A stretch of 64,000 nt of DNA from Rhynochetos jubatus (Eukaryota > Chordata > Aves > Eurypygiformes > Rhynochetidae). Positions within the stretch are counted from its first letter, which is position 1. Every line of letters begins with the position of its first letter. Made by a program: the position numbers and the translations under genes. The notes under the pieces were generated by a model. The model searched no databases and was not told the origin of the DNA. It saw only the letters and a list, made by a program, of their open reading frames with translations. The DNA is taken from positions 38,025,722 to 38,089,721 of the forward strand of contig CM050654.1 in the NCBI GenBank assembly GCA_027574665.1, given 5' to 3'. Below, one piece after another: positions 27,496-39,494 of the stretch.

Positions 27496-28934
27496 CTCCA
27501 CAACAGAAAAGGAACATTCCCCTTCACTGTCCATAAATTTTTTTAGCTATTTACTGACACACAGAAATGAGACTGATAAAAGTAAAATTCTCTTAAAGAA
27601 TCTCACAGTATTTTTTTATGCATTCAAAATTGTAAGCCTGCTGGCAACTAAAATTTGGCCAAAAATACAGCTGAGTCATGGAAAAACAGAAAAAACATAC
27701 CATGATTTATGGCTTCATGATTTACCACAGAAAGCAACTGAGCTGTCTGGATCACTGCAATTTTCTCTTCCTTCCAGACTTGGAGCGCTCCCAATTAGAG
27801 CAAAGTATTCCAATTACTTTGAAAACTAATTTGTTTAAAAAAAAAAAAAAATCATACACTGCAGACAGGACCACAAGATAAAGCTGTTTTAGTGTAAGAA
27901 GAGGAGCTGAAAAGCACTCAACAATTGTCTGTGACTAAGTGCCTGGCAGATCGCGTAGGGGCAGGTGAATCACGAGTGCGAGACTGCATGTGTCACCGCT
28001 TGGCAGCAGCCGTTCATAATCTGGGTTGAGGTGTAAAGGTTGTACGGTTTGCATTGACCTCTGTAGGCTGCTGGAAGACTTGGGAACTGATTAGATCCTG
28101 TTGCTCCTCCATCTACAGCTTCCCCCCGCGAGGCCAAGGGCTCCTCCTCAGCCATTTGTCCCACACAGCCTTCTGAGGCTTTTCAAACAGGCACCTGCAG
28201 CAGATCACTGCACCAGCATTAGCTGTGTGTGCTTCTTACGTTACTAAGCTGTGGCTGTTTTATAGATGCTGGCTGTATAGCTCACGTGTGTTCTCATCTT
28301 TCTAGGTGCTATTCCTAACAGCAGCAAGCCAAAAAACAAAGAGACCAGGTCTTAAAGGTCAAGGATAATTATATGTGTCATTTCAACCTATCAGCAGCTC
28401 AGAAAAAAGCCAACCAGCAAACTTCTTTAAGCTTAGCTTCGTGGAAGTCCAACCTTATTCTAGGTTATTAAGAAGCATTTATCTGGTCAATATTTTTTCA
28501 GTACTTCTCGGGCAATACAAATCAATGTTAAATAAAACATATAAATCCATATACATACTTGAATCACATATCACCAATCTTCCTAGATACAGTGAATTAG
28601 CCAACTCCCTTCTTCCAGCATCCTTTCCTATGGCAGACTAAAGAAGAGAACTATGAAATGGCTTCTTTTAATATTCTTTATCTGTACCATTATTGTGAAC
28701 AATGCTCATCAATGAAGAACTGGACACTTGGAGGGCAGCCCTGTGCACAAACCCAGCACCAGTATTGTGCTCTCTCCTTCACAAGCAAAAAAGGACCTTA
28801 TGAACGGTCCTTGTACTGGTCTTCTGCACAAATATGCGTTCTACCTTGCTTAGCTACGAATTCATTCTCCCTCCGAGCTCCTGCCTTAGTGACTTGTCCC
28901 AAAAACCAAGCTGAAAACTGCAGGAGAAATTCTC

Positions 28935-28938
<4 letters not shown>
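27496..28938. other. Unique intronic sequence, no gene seen
   Basis: Contains A15 at 27837-27851. Nothing else is recognisable. Confidence 0.6.

Positions 28939-28968
<30 letters not shown>
28939..28968. repeat. (AT)15 microsatellite
   Basis: Thirty bases of pure AT dinucleotide repeat. Such tracts can extrude cruciforms and are often polymorphic in length. The frames through it encode artefactual Tyr-Ile repeats. Confidence 0.97.
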
Positions 28969-28971
<3 letters not shown>

Positions 28972-31900
28972 TTGGAGTTTTCCAGTCTGGGGCTCAATAT
29001 TCAGAAGAGCAGAAAGTGTATTGCGTAACATTTCCTGTCAACAATACCAGATGCGTTTCTAATAGAAATAATTTGTGGGATATTTATTTATTGACATTTC
29101 AGATGGCCAAACACTGTTGTATGTTTATCTTAATTGTCATTTATGTAATCCGTTGTCTGAGCAAAGGTAAAAGGACGCCACCTGACGCCTTTATAAAGCT
29201 GTCAGCAGTGTTTCTTCATAGGTAAAAATCCTAGGGTTCAATGTGAAACAAGCTGAACTGTTATGGCACAACTGCAACTAAGCAGTAGCAAGACTTTACT
29301 TTAGGTCACTACAAAAAGCTTGTAGAAAGGGAAAAAGCTATCTATACCAATATATAAATTGATGATAACTTAAACCCAAATACATCGCTTAATCCTGCAG
29401 TATATCTTCCGAAACTTCAGCTCCAACCACAAACAAACGCTCACCGTGCATGCAGAATTTTTCTCTGTCACAGAATTTACGGCCAGTTTTGGGCAGGTAA
29501 TTCACAACATCCTGCTCCTGTGGCCTGGATGCAGGAAGCACGGCTAAAAGACCAGAGGCAGTAACTTCAGGGACCTAACCTTAATGCACGTGGGTGAAGC
29601 AGGAACCACTCATCACCCAAGCTGTTTCAAAGCCACCCGTTTCTTAGGCTGGAGACAATGGCTTGCCCATCTAGAGCAAATTTAAAGATCAGGGCTCTTG
29701 CCATGGTACATTAGGCTCTTCTTCCACACATTTCGCTTGCTGTGTAATTCGATCATTAACAATCTTTGTGCCAGGTCCAGATAAAAATGTCCTTAATGTC
29801 TTTTAATTTCAGAAGAAAAAATGCTGCCTTTGAAACCTTTCCAGGTTATTTTTTTTAATCACAAAACATTTCTTGCTGCCAGTACTGGTAATATATTAAT
29901 TATTTAACTGAAATAAATGCATCTGTTAATGTGTTTAATTAAGCATACAAAGCTCTTTATTTGATGTTATTTGTATTTAAGATTTCCTGTTTTCCCTGAA
30001 GTATTTATTATCCAAGGCATGATTCTTCTAATCTTAGATATACTCTGGGACTGAAGTACTATTTTATATCAGCATTTCCCAGCTTCTTTAATCATGGATA
30101 TATTACAAACCATGATAATGAGCTGTTTAGTATTCATCTATTAGACTTTTCCTCATTTTATATGGAAATAATACTATAAAAATTCTAAGAATACTAGTTT
30201 TAGGTGCATAATAATGATGAGATTCAAAGCAAATAAGAAGGAGAAAATCTGTGGTGGCAGTGAATATGAAATGGATTAGGACATCGTCAATGTGCCTTAC
30301 ATTGGTATAAAATTATTAAGCATGTAATTAAGTAGGATCAATTGCACTGTTTGTTTTTGGGGTAATGTTTTAGCTATTTGAGATGTTTCATCTTTAAGAA
30401 TTTAATTTCACACTTTAATGATCTCCTTGTAATTTCCTCTTCCTGCTATGAAGTCACACAGGATACACAGGAAATCCAGTACCTATCAAGAAGCGAATAG
30501 GGTTGAAGGCCAAGCCAAAGTCACTGCCAAGGAAGGTAAGAACAAGGCAAATTAAATAATTTTGTAAATACAAAAATAGTTCAGTTCAACTGACCTTATT
30601 CATCAGACGCATTCAAATCCCCAGCATTGTTAGCAGGGAAGAAATTATACAGTTACTCACAGCAACTGCAGCTTTGACCTGACTGACCTCAGAGACATCT
30701 CCAGTGCAGCCAAAGTGAAATGAGATTTGGCATTACAGGAGTCTAATGAGTAAACCCACCAGCCTTCAGTACACTTACATCTGTATGCAGGTCACTGTAG
30801 TAAATAAAAACACTACAAAAAACCTGCTTTGGGTAGGGTGGAGAGAGAGACATCTATTCTATCTTAGATAGAGAACTTACTACTGCATTACTGAATAAAA
30901 ACCCAACTGTGAAAATAAGTGCTATTAAACTGAATTGTCTCATTTTGAAAGGGGAATTACAAATCAATGAAACAAAGCATTTGTTATTATGGAAAAATGC
31001 AACATCTGAGTAGGTTCCCTTATTGATTTAATATGCTGGACAACGCGCGCACTCCCCCTGCGGTCCCAGCTCACGGTGCGTTCTGTATCTAACTTCCCAG
31101 GGGCTGAAAGCAGAGCTACAGCCACCAACAATCGGGATTGAAAGGGGTGAGGAGGTTGGGAGACAAGTTCATTGAAAGGAAAGACAACAACAGCTGCTAC
31201 TGATTTTACTGAAAATAGAGAAGTCAGATTTCAGTAAGAACAATGTATTTTATTATTGTACTGAGCAGGTATTATGCTATATCATTTTTTCTCTTAATGG
31301 TAGAGCAAGTATCTATTATTTATACTATCCATTATAGGTTCCTGGTTTTTGTACCTGAACTTACCATTGGCTTCAGCTTATGGAGCACACTCGTAAACTA
31401 AATTACCTCTTGCAACAAGAAGCTAGAAAACCGAAGATGGCAGCTCATTAGAGATCTATCTTAGACAACCTTAAATAGTTTAAAAAATTACCTCAAAAAA
31501 AAAATCAAATAATTTAGTATAGAAGTAGAGCAGAAAAAGTCAGAATGAGTTAGAAAACACCATCTCAGTATTCTCTGTAACCTGAGCAGAAAGGCAGTGA
31601 GAGCAGCTCTTTGCAGCCTTGGCATACTTAGGAATGCTTAAGAAGTGAAGCAGTGAGACGAAACATTTTAGAAGTAATTATAAGATTTAAAAAAAATCCC
31701 AAAACTTATTTTTCCACCTAGATTTTGTTTCAACATTTAAATTATGGAAAATAAGTCTGCCACATCTTTGTTCTGAAGTAACTCATGTTACTGCAAATAC
31801 ACCACTAAAAACTATCCCTTCTAAGAAGCTGCGCCTTTAATGCCGTTATAAATGTCAGATGGTAAAAATTAATTTAGCATCCTCCGTGAGGAAATATATA

Positions 31901-33122
31901 CTCAAACTTGGGTCCAATCCTATAAACACCTGTTCTCCTGAGCAGAACTAACTCAAAATTATTTCATGTTGGGCATACCCAAGTTCTACATACAATTTAA
32001 GACCTATTTCTGAGGGCACACCTCACAGTCCTACAAATCAGATGCATGTGGACGTTGATGAATCTTTGAATAATGTAAGATGAAAGCGTTAAGCAGTGCA
32101 GACTCTAAAATGTTTCATTTAAGTTACGTTTCACCCAGAAGTACTGGGGCATGAGTAAGAGCTGCTAGAACATGGAATTTCTGGATTAAATCTGTACATT
32201 CATTAGCTGACATAAAGAACTAAATCCTGAAGGATACTTTTTGAAATGAAATCTTTTCCCTCATTTCCTTTTCTGCTCTATGAAAAGGCTAAAACACAGC
32301 ACAGTTGAATCCAGACTGCTGTCTCCAGTGAGTTACCCTGCTTTGTCACAGTTCTGCATTATGCTTTGGGAGCAGAGGTTTTTGGCTTGCAGTATTTCTT
32401 CATGCACAGCAAAGTGCCCTCTTTGCTGACTAAAACTACTATGCATTTTATCGCTAATAACACATCTAAATTCTTATTTTAAATCACAGCCCTATTTTCA
32501 AAAAGAGCAATTTTACTTTTCTTCCAGAAAGCCATCTGCTTGCTAATGAGTTGTTTTCATCAGTAATTTTGAGAAAAAAAAAGGTTATTACACCTTAGCA
32601 CTTTTTAAGTGATAAAGAATGCTATCCAGCCCACTATTTAAATACACTACCTTTCTCCCAGAACAGGATCTACAGGACAGATGTATCATTATAATTATAA
32701 ACATTCGTAATGAGTCTCGGTGCAATTGGGGCCCACAATGAAGTAGCATCACCTCAGATAAAAATCTTTCAACAAGAAATTTCATACATAAGATTGCTGT
32801 AATTTATAAATCCCTGAATTATCAAAAATTACCTTTTTATACCAGCAAAGCCAAAAAGGCTTTTAATGATGCTATGTACTCACTTTTTCTCTAAACATCT
32901 TTTAGAATTTATCAATGCCTAATCAATAGACAATGCTGTGATACTGTAATTTCTCTACCTCCCTTTCACCAAAGCTATTCCTGGATCAGAGTGCAACGAC
33001 AGCCTAACAATCAACACTTACAATCATCTTGATATTTTGCTGAATTACCCCACTGAAAGCGCAATCCCCATTTCCAAAAATACTCACTTTTCCTGACGCT
33101 GACTACTGAGCAGCGGTAGCAT
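28969..33122. other. Unique intronic sequence with a conserved-looking AT-rich block
   Basis: The part at about 29870-30420 is very AT-rich, lacks simple repeats, and has homeodomain-like words (TTAATTAAGC, TAATTATTTAAC), a candidate conserved element. A short CpG cluster containing CGCGCGC lies at about 31045-31085. No exon or RNA gene is recognised. Confidence 0.5.
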
Positions 33123-33158
33123 GACAAGAGAGCAAGAGACAAGAGAGCAAGAGACAAG
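33123..33158 (+). repeat. 15-bp tandem repeat, 2.4 copies, next to CR1
   Basis: GACAAGAGAGCAAGA is repeated exactly at 33123 and 33138, followed by a partial GACAAG. It ends two bases before the 3' terminus of the neighbouring minus-strand CR1, so it abuts the insertion point. Confidence 0.93.
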
Positions 33159-33160
33159 GG

Positions 33161-33444
33161 AATCACAGAATGGTTTGGGTTGGGAGGGACCTTAAAGACC
33201 ACTCAGCCCCACACCCTGCCATGGGCAGGGACACCCCCCACTAGCCCAGGTTGCTCCAAGCCTCATCCAGCCTGGCCTTGGACGCTTCCAGAGATGGGGC
33301 ATCCACAGCTTCTCTGGACAACCTGTGCCAGGGCCTCACCACCCTCTCCCAGAAGAATTTATCTCTAATCTAAATTAGATTAGATTATCTCTAATCTAAA
33401 TCTCCCTGCTTTCAATTTAAACCCATTACCCCTTGTCCTGTCAC
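33161..33444 (-). mobile_element. CR1 LINE 3' end fragment
   Basis: The minus strand shows the end of CR1 ORF2 and its 3' UTR, parallel to the first CR1 in this window (shared plus-strand words AATGGTTTGGGTTGG, CATCCAGCCTGGCCTTGGAC, GGGGCATCCACAGCTTCTCT, AACCCATTACCCCTTGT). The 3' terminus retains one CACAGAAT unit near 33161; the 5' truncation is near 33444. A 26-bp insertion relative to the other copy lies at about 33359-33400. It lies in the sense orientation relative to LRP1B. Confidence 0.95.
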
Positions 33445-36333
33445 GGAAGATGAAAACGAAGACAGAAAATGAAGGAATATGAATCTGGACATTAGTGAAA
33501 AAAATATAAGACATATAAGAGGGGAAAGAGAATCAGTTTAGGACGATGACAGATGGAAAATTAAGGTACACAAAGGATAAAAAAATACTTTTCATAGTCT
33601 TTTTACTAGTTTTTTCAGCAGAACTACAAAAAAAAGCAAGCAAAGAAGAGTGGGGAAAATAATGAATAAAGCAACAGTGAGGATTAGGGCTAAATAAACA
33701 AACTGTTCAAAAATGCACAGCTGGAGTGAAAGGGATAACTCAAGCACAGAAGGCCCTGGAAGAGTTGCAAGGTCATAAATATGAAACAGGAGAAAAGAAA
33801 GTAAGTAATAAAATTGTTAAGTTGTAAAAGAAAATACAAATCCAATGTATTTCAAATAAACCTGCATGGAAATTGGAATAAAAACATTAGAAAAAAGTTC
33901 AAATCAGTACACATAAAACTAAACAAACAATACATCAAGCTAAATAAAGAGCTTCAACAAAATCAAATAAAAAGCCATGCTGCAATGTCTCATCTCCCCC
34001 TTCATCACTTGCCTATTGGATCAGTTACTGCCCCATTTTCTCAGGCAGACAAGGATTTTTTTGCCCCACTGTATCTTAGAGACTCAGTGGTGCAATTTCT
34101 TTCAACCACAGGGCTATTTTTCAGCTCCTCACCAGGGTCTCCTGTGTCAACACTGCAGGAGACACATCCCTCCTGTGAAACCAGAGAGGACTGCATCTGC
34201 ACCTGAAAGACAGCCCACACACAAACTATGATTAACACTGAAATACGTGTCTTATTTGTGGCCAAATACTGTCAAGAAGGTCAATGCTGGGAACAGGGGA
34301 AAAAAAGCCATTACGTTAAGCTTAACAGTCAGCCCAACCTCATGAAAGAGTAACTGCGCCAAGTCTTCCCGTCTTTTCCCTCTCTCTCCACATGTGCACT
34401 CCTTTTGGATGTAATTTATAGCTCAGCTATGAAAATAAAATTGCTTTGGGTTAAAAATTTGAAAACAAAGTCTTGGTCAAAGTATGAATTACTTTTATAG
34501 CTTTTTCAAAAGATTGATCTTTTCATTTTCTTGTCTTATGAGTACACATCCCATTAGATCTGCTTCTGGGTAGGAAGCACAATTTTAGCAAGCAATTAAT
34601 CCATAAATGAGCTGTTTCAGAGTTTTAGGTATTGGGCATCATCCTTCAAAGGCTCTATCCTGGCCTTGTATTATACCTACATGTTTCCACAGACCTTAAA
34701 AGAGGCTCATTTTGTCAGCAATCATTTAATTGAATTCCCCGTGAACCACTTTTGGAAAACCATGCACAAGATAATCAGCTATAGACAAAAAAAGAAATAA
34801 AGTAGTATTTCTAATGACCATGCCACTGAGAGTCACAATGACCTTTAAGTCCTTCAATCCTGAACTTCTTGTTGCATATTTTATTCCAAAATAAAATATG
34901 CATCCAGAGAGCTACAGAAAGTATACCTGTTAGAACCAGGACCTCTTGCCAGGGATGATGAATCTCTGGGCAATAATGACGCCGTGATGCTGAGTGAATG
35001 CATGATGATGAAGTTCTCATCTTTCACATACACCGGAGTTTCTGTGATTTTGACACCACCACCCCACCCCTCAATTTCATAAATAAACTTTCGGAAAAAT
35101 CTGTCCCATGAGGAAAGGCAAAAAGAAATCTAGTGCTGCATTTTATGTATTCAGATGGTCACAAACTCCAGCACTTTCCTGAGTAAAAGGGAAAATCTTA
35201 TCTGAAGATCATTTCATATTATGAACTCAAACCATTGAAAAATAAAGGATTTCTCTCCCATACTTTTTGTGCACCACACATCTGCCGCTACACACTTGCA
35301 AGGCACGAATCATTACTACTAAACCACAAAAAAGCTAGTCTTACAAAAACCTATTGGCCTATCATAAAAGTTAATGTAACTATTATATTGGTAAGATGTA
35401 AATAATTGTTTAAATATCTGCATATATAACACACTAACTTCAGAACAATAACCAAAATCTATTGCAAATTCTTCAACTACTTTTTAAGGCAATTTTGTTT
35501 GGCCATACATGGGGTGTATGGACTATGTAAAGGACACGTTAAAGGAATGTTAACGAACATTCAGACTAGACACCAGAGTAGAAATGCATACACAGAATAA
35601 AAAAGAAGCTATTTTAAAACAAACTTATGTTATGCTTCTAGTCTTTACAACTATTTAAAAAAAATAAACCCAGACTTTGAAAATGATCATTTAGGAGAAA
35701 GTATTTTTTATTCTCAAAACTGAAATTACAGGCCCCTACAAAACCACCACTGCTGGAATCCAAGCTGCTGTTGCTAACAGAGAAGGCAGCAGTGCCCAGC
35801 ACGCCACCAGGAACAAGACTCACTGTACTTCAAATATCCGTTAGACAGACTGACACCTTGCTCTTGCAAGATCCTTGTGTTCTGTATGGCATAACTTTTA
35901 GCTCCTGCAGCATTACCTGGCTGACAAGGGTGTATGACACATACAACAGGTGTTCAGTATACCATGGCATTCCTCAAGCGCTTTGTTATCTACCCTTTCA
36001 GACAGCCTCTTGTGCATCTGATACTCCCATTCTTCTTGCAGTTCCCATGGGACACGTAAAGCCAACCTGTCTTTATTACAAAATGACAATAAAAAATAAA
36101 ATTAAAAGCATGCACAAGCTTAGTCATTCCCTGCTTCCGATGGCAGAATGCAATGCAGCTGCAGGCAAAAGCCATGTAAGCTAGTTCTGGTGGGACCCGT
36201 GAGCTCGTGTGCAGCGCCGCAGCAGCATTCAGCGTTACGCCAGCACACCTGCTCGGCTTTCCCTCGCTGCAAATTCAGACCAGTATAGAGGCTATATAGA
36301 CACAGCCCATATAATTCTGGGATCAGAGAGTCC
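33445..36333. other. Unique intronic sequence, no gene seen
   Basis: AT-rich. The 130-residue frame at 33814-34206 has no recognised domain. A CpG-bearing stretch occupies about 36185-36270, just before the LTR. Confidence 0.6.
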
Positions 36334-36860
36334 TGTGGTGGGTTGGCTGTGGACGCCCACCCAGCTGCTCACTCGCTTCCTCTCCTCAACAGCATGTGGG
36401 AGAAAGTAAGATGGCAAAGCTTACTGCTCGAGATAAAGACATGGAGATCACTCACCGGTTACTGCCACAGGCAAAACACACTCCAGTTTGAAAAGATTTA
36501 AATTAAGTCAGAGCCAGACTGCAGTCCCTGCCAGAACCTCCTCCAGCATGGGCTCCTCTCCGCAGGCCACAGTCTCCTCAGGTACCATGCACCTGCTCCT
36601 CCATGGTCTCCCAACAGGCTACAGTGGAATCTGCTCCAGTGCTCAAAGCACCTTCGCACCCTCCTCCTCCTCTGACCTGGGTGTCCACAGGGCTGTTTTG
36701 CCCTTTCTTACACCCCTTCCCCGAGGTGCTGGCCCAGGTGCCCGGGAGCCACTGCGGAACCAGCTGGGGCCATCTGCGCCCAGCATGGGGCAGGCCCGCC
36801 CTCTCCTCAGAGGCCCCGCAGCCCCAGCGGCCAGCACCCAGCCAGGCACACCTGGCGCAA
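36334..36860 (-). mobile_element. Solo LTR of a second avian endogenous retrovirus family, degraded
   Basis: Plus-strand reading starts with TGTGGTGGGTTGGCTGTGG at 36334, the reverse complement of the CCAACCCACCACA-type 3' terminus I recall for this avian LTR family. Further family words follow: CACCCAGCTGCTCACTC, CGAGATAAAGACATGGAGATC, ACTCACCGGTTACTG, GGCAAAACACACTC, then repeated CTGCTCC units and CTGACCTGGGTGTCCACAGG. The far end is uncertain (about 36850-36860). No internal retroviral gene flanks it. It lies in the same orientation as LRP1B. The proline-rich open frames here (36488-36983) are artefacts. The poly(A)-signal position, near 36491-36508, no longer contains AATAAA or ATTAAA. 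Confidence 0.8.
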
Positions 36861-39474
36861 GGCCAAACGACCAAGCGTCACAGCAGGGCCCACAGCCATA
36901 CGTTTAATCACACCAAGTGTTCGCTCACACTAAACGAACCAACTAATTTCATTCAGAGAACTATAATGCATGTATTCCAGTAATTTGACAGTGTGCTTAT
37001 GTCTCAGAAGTAGTATTACCACCCCTTGGGAAATTATAAGAAGGAATTGCCTTTAAATGTTCTCCAGGGTCTCAGTACCATTGCTTATAAGCTGGCTGTG
37101 ACAGAAATTAAGTGCAAAAACATAAAGGTTATTCCCTGGCCCAAGACAATGCTTGCCTGCACCAAAAGATGGGGCAGCCTAGAGGAGAAAAGGAGTTCAC
37201 AGGGAGTCATGTAGGAATATCCCCAAAGTACAAAATGCCCCCAGGAAGACAACTGAGGCTCATCAACACCAGTCTCTAACACCACAGTGGAATGACCTGA
37301 ACGCCTCCATATCGACTGCAATGCAGGATTTGTCTCAATGGGGTGCTTCTCTGTAACCTTTCCAAAAGGCTTAGAGGGTACGAGCACCATCGACATTCAT
37401 CCTTTCCAGACTGTTTCCTCCAATATTCGCTTAACTACCAGAACGTAGGAATCCCATCACACCAGCAAAATGACCTTTCCTGGAGGGGCCAAGCACAGCA
37501 GTTTTCCCAAACATTGAAGCAAGGAGAAAGCAGAGGTCAGAAGCTGAAGCCCAGGTAGCAATCACGCGGATGTTCACCATGGGATAAAGGGGGTAGACAA
37601 TGGCAAACTATCTGAATGGGAGCAAGCACTGCAGACCCAAGAGGCGATATGCCAGAAAATAGGATGGCAAACACACCAGCCATAATAAATACATCTTTAC
37701 ACATCTTTCCATTACCAGCCACAGTAGCTTTGTCAGGGTAAACTGCAAGGAGACCCTCAGAGGGAAGTGTGTTTTCTTTCAGGCCTGTAAAAACAGTGTG
37801 AGAAAAGTTAATCCTACTTCAAAACATTCACCTTGGTCTATCAGAAGCGCTTCTTTTCAACAGCTAACATAAAAGCGTGGCAATGTTGTATTGCTGTATT
37901 AAGCATTTAAGTTAATTTTATGTAAATTAGCAGCAGTTTCATAAAATTTGTTGACATTTGTCATTTTGTTGTGTTTTATTTCCTACAAGAGCTTTAGAAG
38001 TTAAGTTTTATGCTACTGATATGAAGGATCCTGATTCAGAGAGAAAAAGTGAGCATATTTCATCGCCTCAAAGCAGTTTGAATTAATATGACCAGTAACA
38101 CAGTCAAGTATCTTGCTGAAGAATAGGTGTAAGCAGCTATTTTATGTAGCAGATTCCTTGTTCAGCAATAACTTCACACAGTAAAATTATAAAGAGTGAA
38201 AACACAAGACCACATTTTTCACTCATGTCCAGTGTTTTCCTCATTTACCTTCAATAGCCTCATGGCAGCTCATCTTCATTGTATGCAAGTTAGTTACTGG
38301 CCTGGGATTTTCCAAAGCTCCTTGAGCAGGGCTTGGGAACCTGGCTTCTACTGCATGTCAATGAATCCACTCATATAAGAATTAGGAGCTTTAAGAAATT
38401 GTATCTTGACTGTTTCATACCACAGGAGCAACATGGCATCCAATTATCCTCTGCTGGAACTACAATCGAGGTACCCAATTAACAATTTTTAAGCTTGTGA
38501 AACTAGTCTCACATAATTAGCATTCAGAGAATGAAAGAAGCTCTTTTAGATAACAAAGTGAGGCTCAAGCTTTTCAAAAAGGTATTTCTGGTTGCTGCCT
38601 TTCTTTTGCCCCTCCAACTTCAGTTTAATCATGATTATAGAAGATGATATTCCCTCAAAATCCTACAGAAGATTATTATCAGAGATAATTTCAACATGCT
38701 ATGATAAGCCTACATCTACTCAAACTTCTAACGACAGGGACCATTCGCATTTGATGACTTGTTAATGGAAACTGGGTTTTTTTCAATTCAGGGCCAGTCA
38801 GTTATAAATAAATTGTGCGTGTGGCATGTACTCAGTCATTCAGATACCATTTAAGAAAGTTCAAATACAAGAACAACAGTGCCAGGATAACAAAGAAAGT
38901 GCAGCTGTGGACAATAGGAGAGACAGAATTGCAGTCTGGCAGTGCAGCAAATTGTTTTCAGAATTTTGATGCTGCTAAAATAACTGAGTGTCAAGTACTT
39001 CCATGTCTTGGCAGCAGGAGAGCTCATATTGTGCTGTGGGTTTTTTTCCCCTCTCATAAGGTATTCATGATATTCAAGCAATGCTGAGGGTCATAGATTG
39101 TTCTAATGGGTAACTGCGCTGTAGCAAAGCACTGCTGCCTGCAACACGCCACAGAATGGTCTGAAAAGCGCTCAGGGTATACTTGGGCCGGACTTCAAGT
39201 CTGTCTTCATAGAGCAAGTATCAGGCAGTGTTATAGCATCTGCTTCTAATTCATGGTGAAGAGACAATAAACCAGCTCTTGCTGGAACTGCTGCTGCACC
39301 AAGCATTACAAAACCCAAACACAATCAATGTGTACAGTTCCAGAAAGAAGCTAGAGAAAATAAGTAATTTCTTTTCCTGCACCTTTGTTTCACCTTGCCT
39401 TCACATGACGCATCTGACAGGAGCTTGTGACCTGAGACTACAAAACAATATGCAAATCCTAAAGCTGCAAAGAC
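36861..39474. other. Unique intronic sequence, no gene seen
   Basis: About 37900-38040 is AT-rich and conserved-looking. No interspersed repeat or exon is recognised. Confidence 0.6.
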
Positions 39475-39494
39475 AAAAAAAAAAAAAAAAAAAG
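39475..39494. repeat. Poly-A tract (A20)
   Basis: Twenty consecutive adenines on the plus strand, with no recognisable retrocopy body upstream. Confidence 0.95.

Noticed and set aside
36488-36983. Overlapping Pro/Ser/Ala-rich open frames on both strands
   Set aside because: Almost all of the span falls inside a degraded LTR whose GC-rich CTGCTCC units produce them; the last part runs into unique sequence with no domain.
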